Assembly: GCA_023512255.1 (NCBI GenBank) | Contig: JAILZY010000051.1 | Location: forward strand, 1 to 24,934 | DNA from: a bacterium | GTDB lineage: Bacteria > SZUA-182 > DTGQ01 | Reading direction: 5' to 3' | DNA length: 24,934 nucleotides | Part shown: positions 1 through 7,418 of the stretch, one piece after another | Layout: each line of letters opens with the position of its first letter | Position numbering within the stretch: position 1 is the stretch's first letter | Position numbers and translations under genes: made by a program | The notes under the pieces: generated by a model | Database searches by the model: none | Seen by the model: the letters and a program-made list of their open reading frames with translations, nothing else | Told to the model about the DNA's origin: nothing

Positions 1-96
1 ATTGTCTTTTACCTCAATACCCTTCCCCTGCAGCTTATCTACTTCTCCTAATTTTAAATATGGGGAACATCTGCGAGAGGACCAATTAACTTGCAA
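1..96 (-). CDS. possible partial coding sequence, unknown function
   Basis: On the minus strand, a stop-free frame runs from a TTG at 96-94 to the window edge, giving 32 codons. It reads like protein: it starts MQVNWSSRRCSPYL and continues with a charged stretch including GEVDKLQGKGIEVKD. An in-frame TAA lies 8 codons upstream of the TTG, so the gene, if real, begins here and continues beyond the window. No Shine-Dalgarno sequence is visible before the TTG and I do not recognise the family. Positions 60-75 recur in inverted orientation near the right edge of the window (24857-24872), so this could instead be part of a dispersed repeat or a mobile-element remnant. Confidence 0.25.
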   Translation of the reverse strand, partial: MQVNWSSRRCSPYLKLGEVDKLQGKGIEVKDN

Positions 97-238
97 TTTA
101 TAAATTAGTGTGAGTTAATTATTAGGCGCAGGTTCAGTTTAATTGTAACCTCTACACTATTAATTATTAATATTTCAAATACTTACCCAAAAGTACAAAA
201 GTATAGGTTTAATTATAACCTTCTGATTTTGTATTTTA

Positions 239-247
239 TGATATAAT
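239..247 (+). promoter_or_regulatory. extended -10 promoter of the restriction-modification operon
   Basis: TGATATAAT at 239-247 matches the extended -10 consensus TGnTATAAT exactly. There is no good -35 hexamer at 16-18 bp upstream, as is usual for extended -10 promoters. Transcription would begin near 254, giving a leader of about 40 nt before the ATG at 293. Two related AT-rich motifs precede it, GTTTAATTGTAACC near 134 and GTTTAATTATAACC near 207. They could be operators, which is inference. Confidence 0.55.
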
Positions 248-292
248 AGCAATAAGTATAGTGTGTTAATACAGTGTGGTAAAACGATTATT

Positions 293-955
293 ATGACAGC
301 ATCGCAAATAAAATCTAAGCACCGAGTTATTCACTATGGCGAGGTATTAACGCCAAAGCATATCGTCAAGGCCATGCTTGATCTAGTCAAGGCGGAATGC
401 GAGCGAATAGAGTCACGATTTTTAGAGCCAGCCTGTGGAACAGGGAATTTCCTCATAGAGGTTCTGGAACGCAAATTAAGGGTTGTAGAAAACCGCTACA
501 GTAAAAGTCAACTGGAATACGAGCGTTATGCGATTCTTGCTCTCTCTTCAATTTATGGAATTGATATTCTTGCAGATAACGTCGAAGAATGCCGCCAGCA
601 GCTTTTTGAGCTCTTTGATGCAGCTTACAGCCGACTCTTTAAGACTAAAGCCAAAAAGCAGTGTCGCCAAGCGGCACGCTACATCCTGAGGCGCAATATC
701 GTTCATGGCGATGCAATTTCGCTGAAAACCGTAGGCGAGAATCCCCGACCGATCATTTTTTCTGAGTGGTCCCTGGTGAATGGCGGTCTTCTTATTAAAC
801 GCCGCGACTTTGCCTTCTATGAACTGGTGAACTGTAGTGAGACGCGAAAGCTACCGATTTTATCAGACCTTGGCGAGGAGGCGTTTATTCCAGAGCCGAT
901 TAAAGACTACCCGCCTGTGGATTTTCTTGAGGTGCCCAATGCCTACAATGACTAG
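293..955 (+). CDS. N6-adenine DNA methylase-like subunit (small)
   Basis: This 220-aa protein resembles the N-terminal, S-adenosylmethionine-binding part of N6-adenine DNA methylases. It contains [10 protein letters not shown] (about 16-25), the cofactor-binding motif [12 protein letters not shown] (44-54) and NIVHGDA (135-141). I see no NPPY/DPPY catalytic tetrapeptide, so it probably does not methylate alone and works with the next gene product, which has one. The ATG at 293 is preferred over an upstream GTG at 263 because the family-like sequence begins soon after it and the promoter lies at 239-247. Its 3' end overlaps the start of the next gene by 17 bp, indicating an operon with translational coupling. 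Length is short compared with stand-alone methylases. The identity of the fold is confident; the division of labour is inference. Confidence 0.75.
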   Translation: MTASQIKSKHRVIHYGEVLTPKHIVKAMLDLVKAECERIESRFLEPACGTGNFLIEVLERKLRVVENRYSKSQLEYERYAILALSSIYGIDILADNVEECRQQLFELFDAAYSRLFKTKAKKQCRQAARYILRRNIVHGDAISLKTVGENPRPIIFSEWSLVNGGLLIKRRDFAFYELVNCSETRKLPILSDLGEEAFIPEPIKDYPPVDFLEVPNAYND

Positions 956-2129
956 CTATAACCCTGATGTCCTATCTTGTCTGGCTAATCTCTCTAGTGA
1001 TGAGATTTTCACCCCACCGCAGCTTGCTAACCAGATACTGGACCTCTTGCCGCAAGGCTTGTGGAGTGATCCTGAAGCCCGCTTTCTTGATCCGGCTTGC
1101 AAGTCAGGCGTTTTTCTGCGCGAGATTGCCAGGCGTCTTGATAATGGTCTTGAGGCAAAGATTCCCGACCGGCAGGAGCGCATCAACCACATCATGAAAA
1201 ACCAGCTCTTCGGCATCGCTATTACGGAGCTGACCGGAATGCTCTCCCGGCGCTCCCTTTACTGCTCCAAGACCGCTAACGGCAAGTATTCGGTCTGCAC
1301 TGTTTTTGATGCCCCACAGGGTAACCTCCGCTTCCAGCGCATTGAGCATAACTGGCGAAAAGGCCGATGTTTGTTCTGTGGGGCGAATGAGAAAAATTAC
1401 GCCCGAGGCAAAGAGCTGGAGACCCACGCCTATGAGTTTATCCACACTGAAAACCCGGAGGAGATATTCAATATGAAATTCGATGTTATTATCGGCAATC
1501 CGCCATATCAGTTGAGCGACGGGGGATATGGTGAAAGTGCGCGCCCTATCTATCATTTGTTTGTTGGGCAGGCAAAGAAATTGAACCCGCGCTACTTAAC
1601 AATGATTATTCCCGCCCGATGGTTTGCAGGAGGCAAGGGACTAGATGAATTCCGTGATTGTATGCTCCATGACTACCGTATTTCTCACCTCATTGACTAT
1701 CCTGTTGCTTCTGATGTCTTCCCTGGCATCAAGATCATTGGAGGTGTTTGTTTTTTCTTGTGGGAACGCGACTACAAGGGGCCGTGTAAAGTAACGACAA
1801 ATATGAATAATTGTACAGACACCATGACGCGGCCACTTGACGAATTTGAGATGTTTGTTCGTTTTAATAAGGCGATTTCTATAATCAAGAAAGTGGCACA
1901 AAAGAATTACCCACGAATGAGTGATCAAGTATCTAGCAGGAAGCCATTCGGCCTTCCGACGACCAGCCGCCCTACTGGGAAGGGGAATATTCGGTTATAT
2001 GCAACAAAGACTGTTGGCCTAATAGAGCGATCTTGTATTCCAACTGGGGTGGAACTGATTGATAAATGGAAAGTTCTTATTCCCAAAGGATACGGCGAGG
2101 GGGGGAAAGTAGAGAGTATCCTAGAATGA
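939..2129 (+). CDS. Eco57I-like N6-adenine DNA methylase, interrupted by frameshift
   Basis: The 396-aa product carries [12 protein letters not shown] (23-34), a motif I variant [10 protein letters not shown] (51-60) and the catalytic motif [13 protein letters not shown] (181-191). This places it in the N6-adenine methylases of restriction-modification systems. Cysteines at 109, 120, 144 and 147 (C-x10-C and C-x2-C) could form a zinc site between motifs. The ATG at 939 is chosen because GAGG at 929-932 sits 6 bp upstream; the frame is open further upstream but there only overlaps the first gene. The reading frame ends early at a TGA (2127-2129). The expected family C-terminus continues in another frame from about 2105 to 2452, so the gene has lost one G, or needs a -1 shift, at the G run 2099-2105. 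Whether an active methylase is made is uncertain. Confidence 0.75.
   Translation: MPTMTSYNPDVLSCLANLSSDEIFTPPQLANQILDLLPQGLWSDPEARFLDPACKSGVFLREIARRLDNGLEAKIPDRQERINHIMKNQLFGIAITELTGMLSRRSLYCSKTANGKYSVCTVFDAPQGNLRFQRIEHNWRKGRCLFCGANEKNYARGKELETHAYEFIHTENPEEIFNMKFDVIIGNPPYQLSDGGYGESARPIYHLFVGQAKKLNPRYLTMIIPARWFAGGKGLDEFRDCMLHDYRISHLIDYPVASDVFPGIKIIGGVCFFLWERDYKGPCKVTTNMNNCTDTMTRPLDEFEMFVRFNKAISIIKKVAQKNYPRMSDQVSSRKPFGLPTTSRPTGKGNIRLYATKTVGLIERSCIPTGVELIDKWKVLIPKGYGEGGKVESILE
2099..2105 (+). other. frameshift site: run of seven G in the methylase gene
   Basis: Upstream of this run the methylase is read in one frame; downstream the conserved C-terminus is in the -1 frame. Re-reading one G, or adding one G, joins the two without a stop codon. 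This could be a genuine indel, a phase-variable or slippery tract, or a homopolymer sequencing or assembly error. Confidence 0.7.
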
Positions 2130-2452
2130 TCATCGGCAAGCCAATTGTGGCGGCTCCTCCTAGTGCTTGCACAGAAACATATATCGTCGCTGGATGCTAT
2201 GATAGACAGGACTACGCCAAGAACTTAGCGCAATATATTAAGACTAAATTCTTCCGCTTCATGGTAGGGCTGCTAAAAAACACTCAAGACACGACAAAAG
2301 ATCGTTTTGCCTTTGTCCCACTGCTTCCTATGACAAAGAAATGGACGGACGAGAAACTATACGCGCATTTCGGCTTAACCCAGGACGAGATCGCCTTTAT
2401 CGAAAAGATGATTCGCCCGATGGATGCTGACATGGAGTCCCCAAATGGCTAA
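2126..2452 (+). CDS. C-terminal fragment of the Eco57I-like methylase
   Basis: This is the detached C-terminal part of the preceding methylase (108 aa from ATG 2126). It begins [11 protein letters not shown] and includes CTETYIVAG, an FFRFMVGL segment, and the terminal [17 protein letters not shown] and [14 protein letters not shown]. This pattern is typical of the target-recognition and C-terminal end of these methylases. The ATG at 2126 overlaps the upstream TGA (2127-2129) in an ATGA arrangement, so termination-reinitiation could produce the fragment as a separate polypeptide. The frame itself is open from before the G run, which favours a frameshifted single gene. The stop at 2450-2452 overlaps the start of the helicase gene. 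Being a piece of the methylase is clear; separate translation is inference. Confidence 0.6.
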   Translation: MIIGKPIVAAPPSACTETYIVAGCYDRQDYAKNLAQYIKTKFFRFMVGLLKNTQDTTKDRFAFVPLLPMTKKWTDEKLYAHFGLTQDEIAFIEKMIRPMDADMESPNG

Positions 2453-4943
2453 CAACTTTTTCCCACCCCGCCCAAAGGTTCAGCCGAAAATCTACGCCTA
2501 CGAGGACACCAACCCGCAGTATGCGAGCCTGCTCAAGATAGGCTACACCACGAAGGATGTCCGCCAGCGTGTAGGGGAGCAGTACCCAACGCTTAGGCCG
2601 GGCCAGCTGCCCTACCGCATCGTGCTTGAAGAGCCGGCCATGTGCCGCGACGGCACAGGCTTTACCGACCGCGATGTGCATCGGATGCTTCGGCTCAATG
2701 GTATACGCAACGAAGGCGGCGAATGGTTCCGCTGCACGGTCGAGCAGCTCAAGGCGGCTATTAACGCCGTTCGGGAAGGGCAGCTTTTTGAAGAACAGCG
2801 CTCGCTCAATTTCAGGATGCGGCCGGAGCAAGAGGCTGCGGTCGAAAAAACGCTTGCTTATTTTAAGAGATGGCCCTGCGACGTGGGGGATAAGCCGCCG
2901 CATTTTTTGTGGAACTGCAAGATGCGCTTTGGCAAGACCTTTGCTGCCTATCAACTGGCCAAACGGATGGGGTGGAAGAAGATTCTCGTCCTGACTTTCA
3001 AGCCAGCGGTGCAGAGCGCCTGGGAAGAAGATTTAAGATGCCATGTAGATTTTCAGGGCTGGCAGTTCATCAAGCCCGGCGGTCTTACTTATGAACAGGC
3101 AGATAAAACGAAGCCCATTGTCTGCTTTGGTTCGTTTCAGGATTATCTCGGACGAAACCCAAACACTGGCGGCCTCAAGACAAAGAATGAGTGGGTGCAC
3201 GCCACGCACTGGGATTGCGTGATTTTCGATGAGTACCACTATGGCGCTTGGCGGCAGAAGGCCAAAGATCTGTTTGAGGCAGAAGATGAGCTGGAGCGGA
3301 AAGCAGCCGAAGGCGAGGACATTGATTACTTCGATGAAGATATACTTCCCATAACATCAGACCATTACCTATATCTTTCCGGCACGCCGTTTCGAGCCAT
3401 AGCCACGGGCGAGTTTATCGAAGAGCAGATTTACAACTGGACCTATCTGGACGAACAAAAAGCAAAAGCAGACTGGCCAGGGCCTGACGACAACCCCTAT
3501 GCCGCCTTGCCGCGCATGGTGCTTTTGACTTACCAGATGCCAGACGCTATCCGGGAGGTGGCCATGGGGGGTGAGTTCAATGAGTTTGATCTGAATGTCT
3601 TCTTCTCAGCAGAGGGTGTCGGCGACAAGGCAAGGTTTAAATATGAAGAGGAGGTGCAAAAGTGGCTAGACCTCATTCGGGGAGCAGATCTTCCGACCAG
3701 CATTGACAACCTCAAACTCGGTGCCCAAAAGCCACCGCTTCCATTTTCTGATGTGCGGCTTTTGAGTTTGCTTTCACATACCTTGTGGTTTTTGCCTAGC
3801 GTTGCCTCCTGCTACGCCATGCGGAATCTTTTAGCCAAGAAGCAAAACCGCTTTTATCACGACTACAAAGTCATTGTCGCCGCGGGCAGCGCCGCAGGGA
3901 TCGGCGTTGCCGCCTTGCTGCCGGTGCTGGAGGCGATGGGCGATCCGCTTAAGACTAAAACCATCACCCTAACTTGCGGTAAGCTGACCACAGGGGTTAC
4001 GGTCCGGCCTTGGACGGGCATTTTTATGCTGCGTAACTCCTCCAGCCCTGAGACATACTTTCAAGCCGCTTTTCGAGTGCAGAATCCGTGGACGATAAAA
4101 AATCCTGACGGCACTTCTCCTAACCAGGAATTAATTATTAAAGAAGAGTGCTACGTTTTTGACTTTGCCCCAAATCGCGCCTTGCGGCAGATCGCAGACT
4201 ATAGCTGCCGACTGAACGTCAATGAAGATGATCCTGAAAAGAAGGTTGAGGAATTCATCCGCTTTCTGCCGGTGCTGGCCTATGACGGAAGCTCCATGAA
4301 GCAGATAGACGCCGCCGGTGTTCTGGACATGGCCATGAGCGGCACCACGGCCACACTGCTGGCGAGACGATGGGAAAGCGCCCTGCTGGTGAATGTGGAC
4401 AATGACACCCTGCGGCGGCTGATAAATAATGAGCAGGCCATGAAGGCTCTGATGAGCATCGAGGGGTTTAGGAATCTTAACCAGGATATCGAAACCATTA
4501 TCAATAAATCTGAAGCTGTGAAAAAGGCCAAAAAAGAGGCAAACGACAGAGAGCTTTCCCCAGGGGAGAAAAAACAACTGACGGAAGAGGAGAGGGAATA
4601 CAAAAATCTTAGAAAGAAGATTCAAGAAAAACTTATTAAGTTTGCCACCCGAATACCTATCTTCATGTATCTAACGGATTATCGAGAGATGACTCTAAAA
4701 GATGTGATCACACAATTGGAACCGAGCTTGTTTAAAAAGGTAACCGGGCTGACGAAGGAAGACTTTGAGCTACTGGTTAGCCTCGGCGTTTTCAACAGCG
4801 CTCTTATGAACGATGCGGTGTATAAGTTCAAAAGATACGAGGACCCAAGCCTCGTTTATACAGGTATCAACAGGCATGAGGGAGAGGATATCGGCCTCTA
4901 CGATACGGTTTTGCGCCGATCGGACTATAATCTTTTGAGCTGA
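2445..4943 (+). CDS. GIY-YIG (T5orf172-type) nuclease fused to superfamily 2 helicase
   Basis: This 832-aa protein has two modules. Residues about 15-100 look like a GIY-YIG nuclease of the T5orf172/MUG113 type: KIYAYED, LLKIGYT (29-35), R40, H79 and GEWF (92-95), the last carrying the likely metal-binding glutamate. Residues about 120-560 are an SF2 helicase: Walker A-like CKMRFGKTF (158-166), motif II DEYH (262-265), LSGTPFRA (311-318), GKLTTGVTV (512-520) and YFQAAFRVQNPW (538-549). The remainder is helical and charged, possibly for partner contact. It is probably the ATP-driven cleavage subunit partnering the two methylase-like proteins, so the operon is a restriction-modification system in which GIY-YIG replaces the usual PD-(D/E)XK nuclease. 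ATG 2445 is chosen over 2424 because GGAG at 2434-2437 lies 7 bp upstream; it overlaps the preceding stop. All key helicase residues are intact. Confidence 0.85.
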   Translation: MANNFFPPRPKVQPKIYAYEDTNPQYASLLKIGYTTKDVRQRVGEQYPTLRPGQLPYRIVLEEPAMCRDGTGFTDRDVHRMLRLNGIRNEGGEWFRCTVEQLKAAINAVREGQLFEEQRSLNFRMRPEQEAAVEKTLAYFKRWPCDVGDKPPHFLWNCKMRFGKTFAAYQLAKRMGWKKILVLTFKPAVQSAWEEDLRCHVDFQGWQFIKPGGLTYEQADKTKPIVCFGSFQDYLGRNPNTGGLKTKNEWVHATHWDCVIFDEYHYGAWRQKAKDLFEAEDELERKAAEGEDIDYFDEDILPITSDHYLYLSGTPFRAIATGEFIEEQIYNWTYLDEQKAKADWPGPDDNPYAALPRMVLLTYQMPDAIREVAMGGEFNEFDLNVFFSAEGVGDKARFKYEEEVQKWLDLIRGADLPTSIDNLKLGAQKPPLPFSDVRLLSLLSHTLWFLPSVASCYAMRNLLAKKQNRFYHDYKVIVAAGSAAGIGVAALLPVLEAMGDPLKTKTITLTCGKLTTGVTVRPWTGIFMLRNSSSPETYFQAAFRVQNPWTIKNPDGTSPNQELIIKEECYVFDFAPNRALRQIADYSCRLNVNEDDPEKKVEEFIRFLPVLAYDGSSMKQIDAAGVLDMAMSGTTATLLARRWESALLVNVDNDTLRRLINNEQAMKALMSIEGFRNLNQDIETIINKSEAVKKAKKEANDRELSPGEKKQLTEEEREYKNLRKKIQEKLIKFATRIPIFMYLTDYREMTLKDVITQLEPSLFKKVTGLTKEDFELLVSLGVFNSALMNDAVYKFKRYEDPSLVYTGINRHEGEDIGLYDTVLRRSDYNLLS

Positions 4944-4983
4944 AATTTTACACATAACTTTCACCTTGTACTTGTATTTGAAA

Positions 4984-5232
4984 TTGGAGAATTATGATAG
5001 CACCATAAGTATAAGGCTGCCAGAGTCAATCCATACAAGGATTAAGGTATTGGCCAAGCGGGAGAATATCTCTATCAATCAACTTATTACTACTGCTTTG
5101 GCTAAAAAGTTATCAGCCCTTGATACTGAAGAATACCTTAAGGGAAGGGCAAAGTTAGGAGATCGCTCCAAGTTTGAGAAGGCTCTTTCTAAAGTAGCTG
5201 ATATTGAACCGGATGAATGTGACAGACTGTGA
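4984..5232 (+). CDS. HicB-like ribbon-helix-helix antitoxin/regulator (orphan)
   Basis: The roughly 82-aa protein has STISIRLPESIHTRIKVLAK followed by REN, ISINQLITTALAKKLSAL and a C-terminal DRSKFEKALSKVADIEPDE. This is the pattern of short ribbon-helix-helix proteins annotated as HicB-family antitoxins: a DNA-binding strand, then two helices for dimerisation. No HicA-like or other toxin gene is adjacent, so it is an orphan, possibly acting as a DNA-binding regulator. The start is uncertain. The only ATG, at 4994, has GGAG 5 bp upstream but lies in another frame and reaches a stop after four codons. In-frame starts are TTG codons (4966, 4972, 4978, 4984) without clear ribosome-binding sites. 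Since the ATG has the right spacing, a one-base indel may have disconnected the start from the frame. Confidence 0.6.
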   Translation: MENYDSTISIRLPESIHTRIKVLAKRENISINQLITTALAKKLSALDTEEYLKGRAKLGDRSKFEKALSKVADIEPDECDRL

Positions 5233-5239
5233 TTCCTGA

Positions 5240-5309
5240 CCAGTGAGCGCCATATGTCGGCCAGTGAGCACCGTATGTCGGAGAGAACATGCTGTCGGAG
5301 AGAACATGC
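5240..5309 (+). repeat. nested short tandem repeats, possible insertion-sequence end
   Basis: Two adjacent 21-bp units, CCAGTGAGCGCCATATGTCGG (5240-5260) and a copy differing at two bases (5261-5281), are followed by two perfect 17-bp units TGTCGGAGAGAACATGC (5276-5292 and 5293-5309). Tandem short repeats of this kind occur at the termini of IS21-like and some other insertion sequences as transposase-binding sites. No transposase remains, so this is only a possible relic. Confidence 0.5.
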
Positions 5310-5407
5310 TCTGTGAATTTTATTAAGGCCAGACACTTAAAAAAAGAGAGTCAAAAAGCAATACTGGCTGCAAGATCTCGAAAAAATCTTGACACTACCA
5401 AGAAACG

Positions 5408-5445
5408 ATAGCAAAGACAAAAGACCATAGCAAAGACAAAAGGCC
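5408..5445 (+). repeat. 19-bp tandem duplication
   Basis: ATAGCAAAGACAAAAGACC occurs at 5408-5426 and again at 5427-5445 with one mismatch, just beyond the 3' end of mqnD. A second small duplication follows: AAAGTACTACCA at 5470-5480 and AAAGTATTACCA at about 5481-5492, the latter reaching the mqnD stop. This looks like slippage-type repetition, and no function is apparent. Confidence 0.6.
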
Positions 5446-5486
5446 AAAAGAAAAAAAGCATTACCCACAAAGTACTACCAAAAGTA

Positions 5487-6329
5487 TTACCAGAAAAGGG
5501 TATCATCTGCTGAGGATGGTGGAATCAGTCCTCTGGCTTCGGCTTTAGTCAGGAGAAGGCGGATGGCTTCTTCTCCTACTTGGCCAATATCCAGGGTATA
5601 CTCATTGACATAGAGAGCGATGTGACTTAAGATGACCTCATCTTCCATCTCCTGGGCATGGTGCCGGATGTAGTCTTTTGCTTCCTCAAGATGCGCCTTA
5701 GCATAGTGGATGCTTTGGCGGATTCCCTCTTCGATCTTGCGGGCAATTTGGGGGCCTAATGCCCGGCGAGCCATGATTCCTCCGAGGGGGAGCGGAAACC
5801 CGCCGCTTTCCTTTTCCCAGAAATCACCAAGGTCAAGGACCTTCCGAAGCCCGAAGTGCTGATAGGTAAAGCGGCTCTCGTGAATGATTAGCCCTGCATC
5901 TGCTTCACCTTGCTGGATGGCCCGAAGAATCTGATTAAAGGGAAGTATAATGATATTGCTGACCCTTGGCTCATAGAGCCGCAACAGGAGGAAGGCGGTG
6001 GTGAGTTCTCCAGGTATGGCGATGCGCTGTCTGGTCAGGTCTAGGCTCACCCCCTCTTCGTCCCGCGTTACCAGCAGCGGGCCGCAGCCCTTGCCCATAG
6101 CTGCACCTGAGCGAAGGAGGGCATAGCGGTTTCGCAAATATCCGAAGGCGTGGTATGAGACCTTGCTGATGTCCGGCTTCTCCTGATGGGCCATACGGTT
6201 TAGGGTTTCAATATCCTCAAGCTGCTCTCGCAGGGTTATCCCTGTTAGGGGAACCTTTCCATGAACCAGACCGTAAAAGATAAAGGTGTCATTCGGGCAG
6301 GGAGAGTAGCCGACAGATAGATCAAGCAT
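5487..6329 (-). CDS. mqnD: 1,4-dihydroxy-6-naphthoate synthase
   Basis: The 280-aa enzyme converts cyclic dehypoxanthinyl futalosine into 1,4-dihydroxy-6-naphthoate in the futalosine route to menaquinone, in the cytoplasm. The periplasmic-binding-protein-like fold of MqnD is recognisable from GYSPCPNDTFIFYGL (7-21), DISKVSYHAFGYL (53-65) and the GLIIHESRFTYQ segment (147-158), in which H150 corresponds to the conserved histidine of the family; GGFPLPLGGIMARR (176-189) follows. Length is normal for the family. The start is ATG 6329 (MLDLSVGYSP); the frame is open upstream but there only overlaps mqnB. The two genes overlap by 8 bp, so they are co-transcribed and likely translationally coupled. 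mqnA and mqnC must lie elsewhere. Confidence 0.93.
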   Translation of the reverse strand: MLDLSVGYSPCPNDTFIFYGLVHGKVPLTGITLREQLEDIETLNRMAHQEKPDISKVSYHAFGYLRNRYALLRSGAAMGKGCGPLLVTRDEEGVSLDLTRQRIAIPGELTTAFLLLRLYEPRVSNIIILPFNQILRAIQQGEADAGLIIHESRFTYQHFGLRKVLDLGDFWEKESGGFPLPLGGIMARRALGPQIARKIEEGIRQSIHYAKAHLEEAKDYIRHHAQEMEDEVILSHIALYVNEYTLDIGQVGEEAIRLLLTKAEARGLIPPSSADDTLFW

Positions 6330-7044
6330 TGGTCTCTTCCCACCGGACAGCCAGATTAAGAGCCGCCTGCTGGCTGATGTGAGCGGCTGCGGCCAGATCC
6401 CACTCTTTTCGATTCCGCTCTTTGACCAGATTGCTGATCCCCCGTATTTCCAAGAATGGGACTTCATACAAAGTGCATAACTGAGCTACGGCTGCTCCCT
6501 CCATATTTTCGCAGATACCATGAAAGCGCTGCTCCATCTCCTCGGCCTTCTGCTGGGTGCCGCTGACTTCGGAAATGGTGATGAAAGGGCCGACTTTGGG
6601 ATTGAATTTTTGCAGGATAGTAAGGCCACGGTTCAAAACAGCCTGATCTATATCAAAGGAATTGTAATAGGTACGATCCCCTTTGCGCAAGAGAGGAAGA
6701 TTCAGAAAATGGGTCGATCTCCACCCTTGAGGGGTGATCACGCCCTCTTCGCCAAAAATCTCCTGGTTGGCTATAGCTAGGTCGCCAGGCTGCAAGCCTG
6801 AGCCGCGATAGGCTCCGCCACAGCCAGTGAGAAGCAGGAGTGAGGGGTAGAATTTCTCAAGAAGCAAAGTAGTGCCGTGAGCCGCATTGGTTTTCCCGAT
6901 GCCCAGGTGGAAAACCAGCACCTTTACTCCCTGAAGGCAGCCCTGCAGGGCAGTGAATTTACCCAGGGGAATATGTCGTAGGTGAGTCAATTGGCTGCAA
7001 ATCCAGGCTGTTTCAAAGGGCATAGACGCGGTGAGTACAATCAC
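6322..7044 (-). CDS. mqnB: futalosine hydrolase
   Basis: The 240-aa enzyme belongs to the MTA/SAH nucleosidase-like phosphorylase fold and splits futalosine to dehypoxanthinyl futalosine plus hypoxanthine, the step before MqnC/MqnD in menaquinone synthesis. Recognisable features are HLGIGKTNAA (46-55), TGCGGAYRGSGLQPGDLAIA (73-92), CENMEGAA (178-185) binding the ribose, and RGISN (201-205) with WD (215-216) carrying the purine-binding aspartate. A GTG at 7044 (MIVLTASMPF) is chosen because GGAGG at 7057-7053 is 8 bp upstream; a GTG at 7062 would add six residues. The gene is first in a two-gene operon with mqnD, expressed from the promoter at 7106-7134. The pairing with mqnD separates this call from a general nucleosidase. 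Confidence 0.9.
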   Translation of the reverse strand: MIVLTASMPFETAWICSQLTHLRHIPLGKFTALQGCLQGVKVLVFHLGIGKTNAAHGTTLLLEKFYPSLLLLTGCGGAYRGSGLQPGDLAIANQEIFGEEGVITPQGWRSTHFLNLPLLRKGDRTYYNSFDIDQAVLNRGLTILQKFNPKVGPFITISEVSGTQQKAEEMEQRFHGICENMEGAAVAQLCTLYEVPFLEIRGISNLVKERNRKEWDLAAAAHISQQAALNLAVRWEETNA

Positions 7045-7105
7045 AATTAAAACCTCCACCACAATAAGCTGGGGATGTAAAGTCAGGCGTAGACCTGTGT
7101 TCTTT

Positions 7106-7134
7106 TTTATACTCTATTCGTTTCTTTTTTTCAA
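7106..7134 (-). promoter_or_regulatory. sigma-70-type promoter for mqnB-mqnD
   Basis: Read on the minus strand, TTGAAA (7134-7129) and TATAAA (7111-7106) are separated by exactly 17 bp. Each matches five of six consensus bases. Transcription would begin near 7099, about 55 nt before the GTG start of mqnB. Confidence 0.65.
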
Positions 7135-7200
7135 GTGTATATTCTAGCCAGAAATCTGAGATAGGTAATTTTCAAAGCCGGTGCCAGACAGCGATTTGTC

Positions 7201-7248
7201 TATTTATTATTTATTATTTATTATTTATTATTTATTATTTATTATTTA
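7201..7248 (+). repeat. heptanucleotide tandem repeat TATTTAT, about 7 copies
   Basis: Nearly seven perfect copies of TATTTAT fill 7201-7248, within the 374-bp gap (7045-7418) between the divergent mqnB and histidine kinase genes. The rest of the gap holds the mqnB promoter and an AT-rich stretch with no other structure that I can support. Such a tract is prone to copy-number change and could alter local DNA bending or promoter spacing. Confidence 0.9.
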
Positions 7249-7418
7249 ATTTTTACATATTTTTATAACATATTGAAATTATTTTAATTATAGTTTGTAT
7301 AAGGCTTTATATTATGCTATCCTGTAAGATTAGTAGGATGATTGTGATAGGTGAAGCTTTATAGCTGATTGATAAGTTAAGGTTTATAAGTTTATAAGAT
7401 GTAAGGAACAGATAAATT

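Noticed and set aside
956-1556. Minus-strand open frames opposite the methylase gene
   Set aside because: They lie antisense to a clear methylase sequence, have no recognisable motifs and no ribosome-binding sites.
6520-6780. Plus-strand frame within mqnB
   Set aside because: It is antisense to well-conserved mqnB motifs.
7201-7248. CRISPR-like array
   Set aside because: The units are contiguous 7-mers without spacers, so this is a simple tandem repeat.
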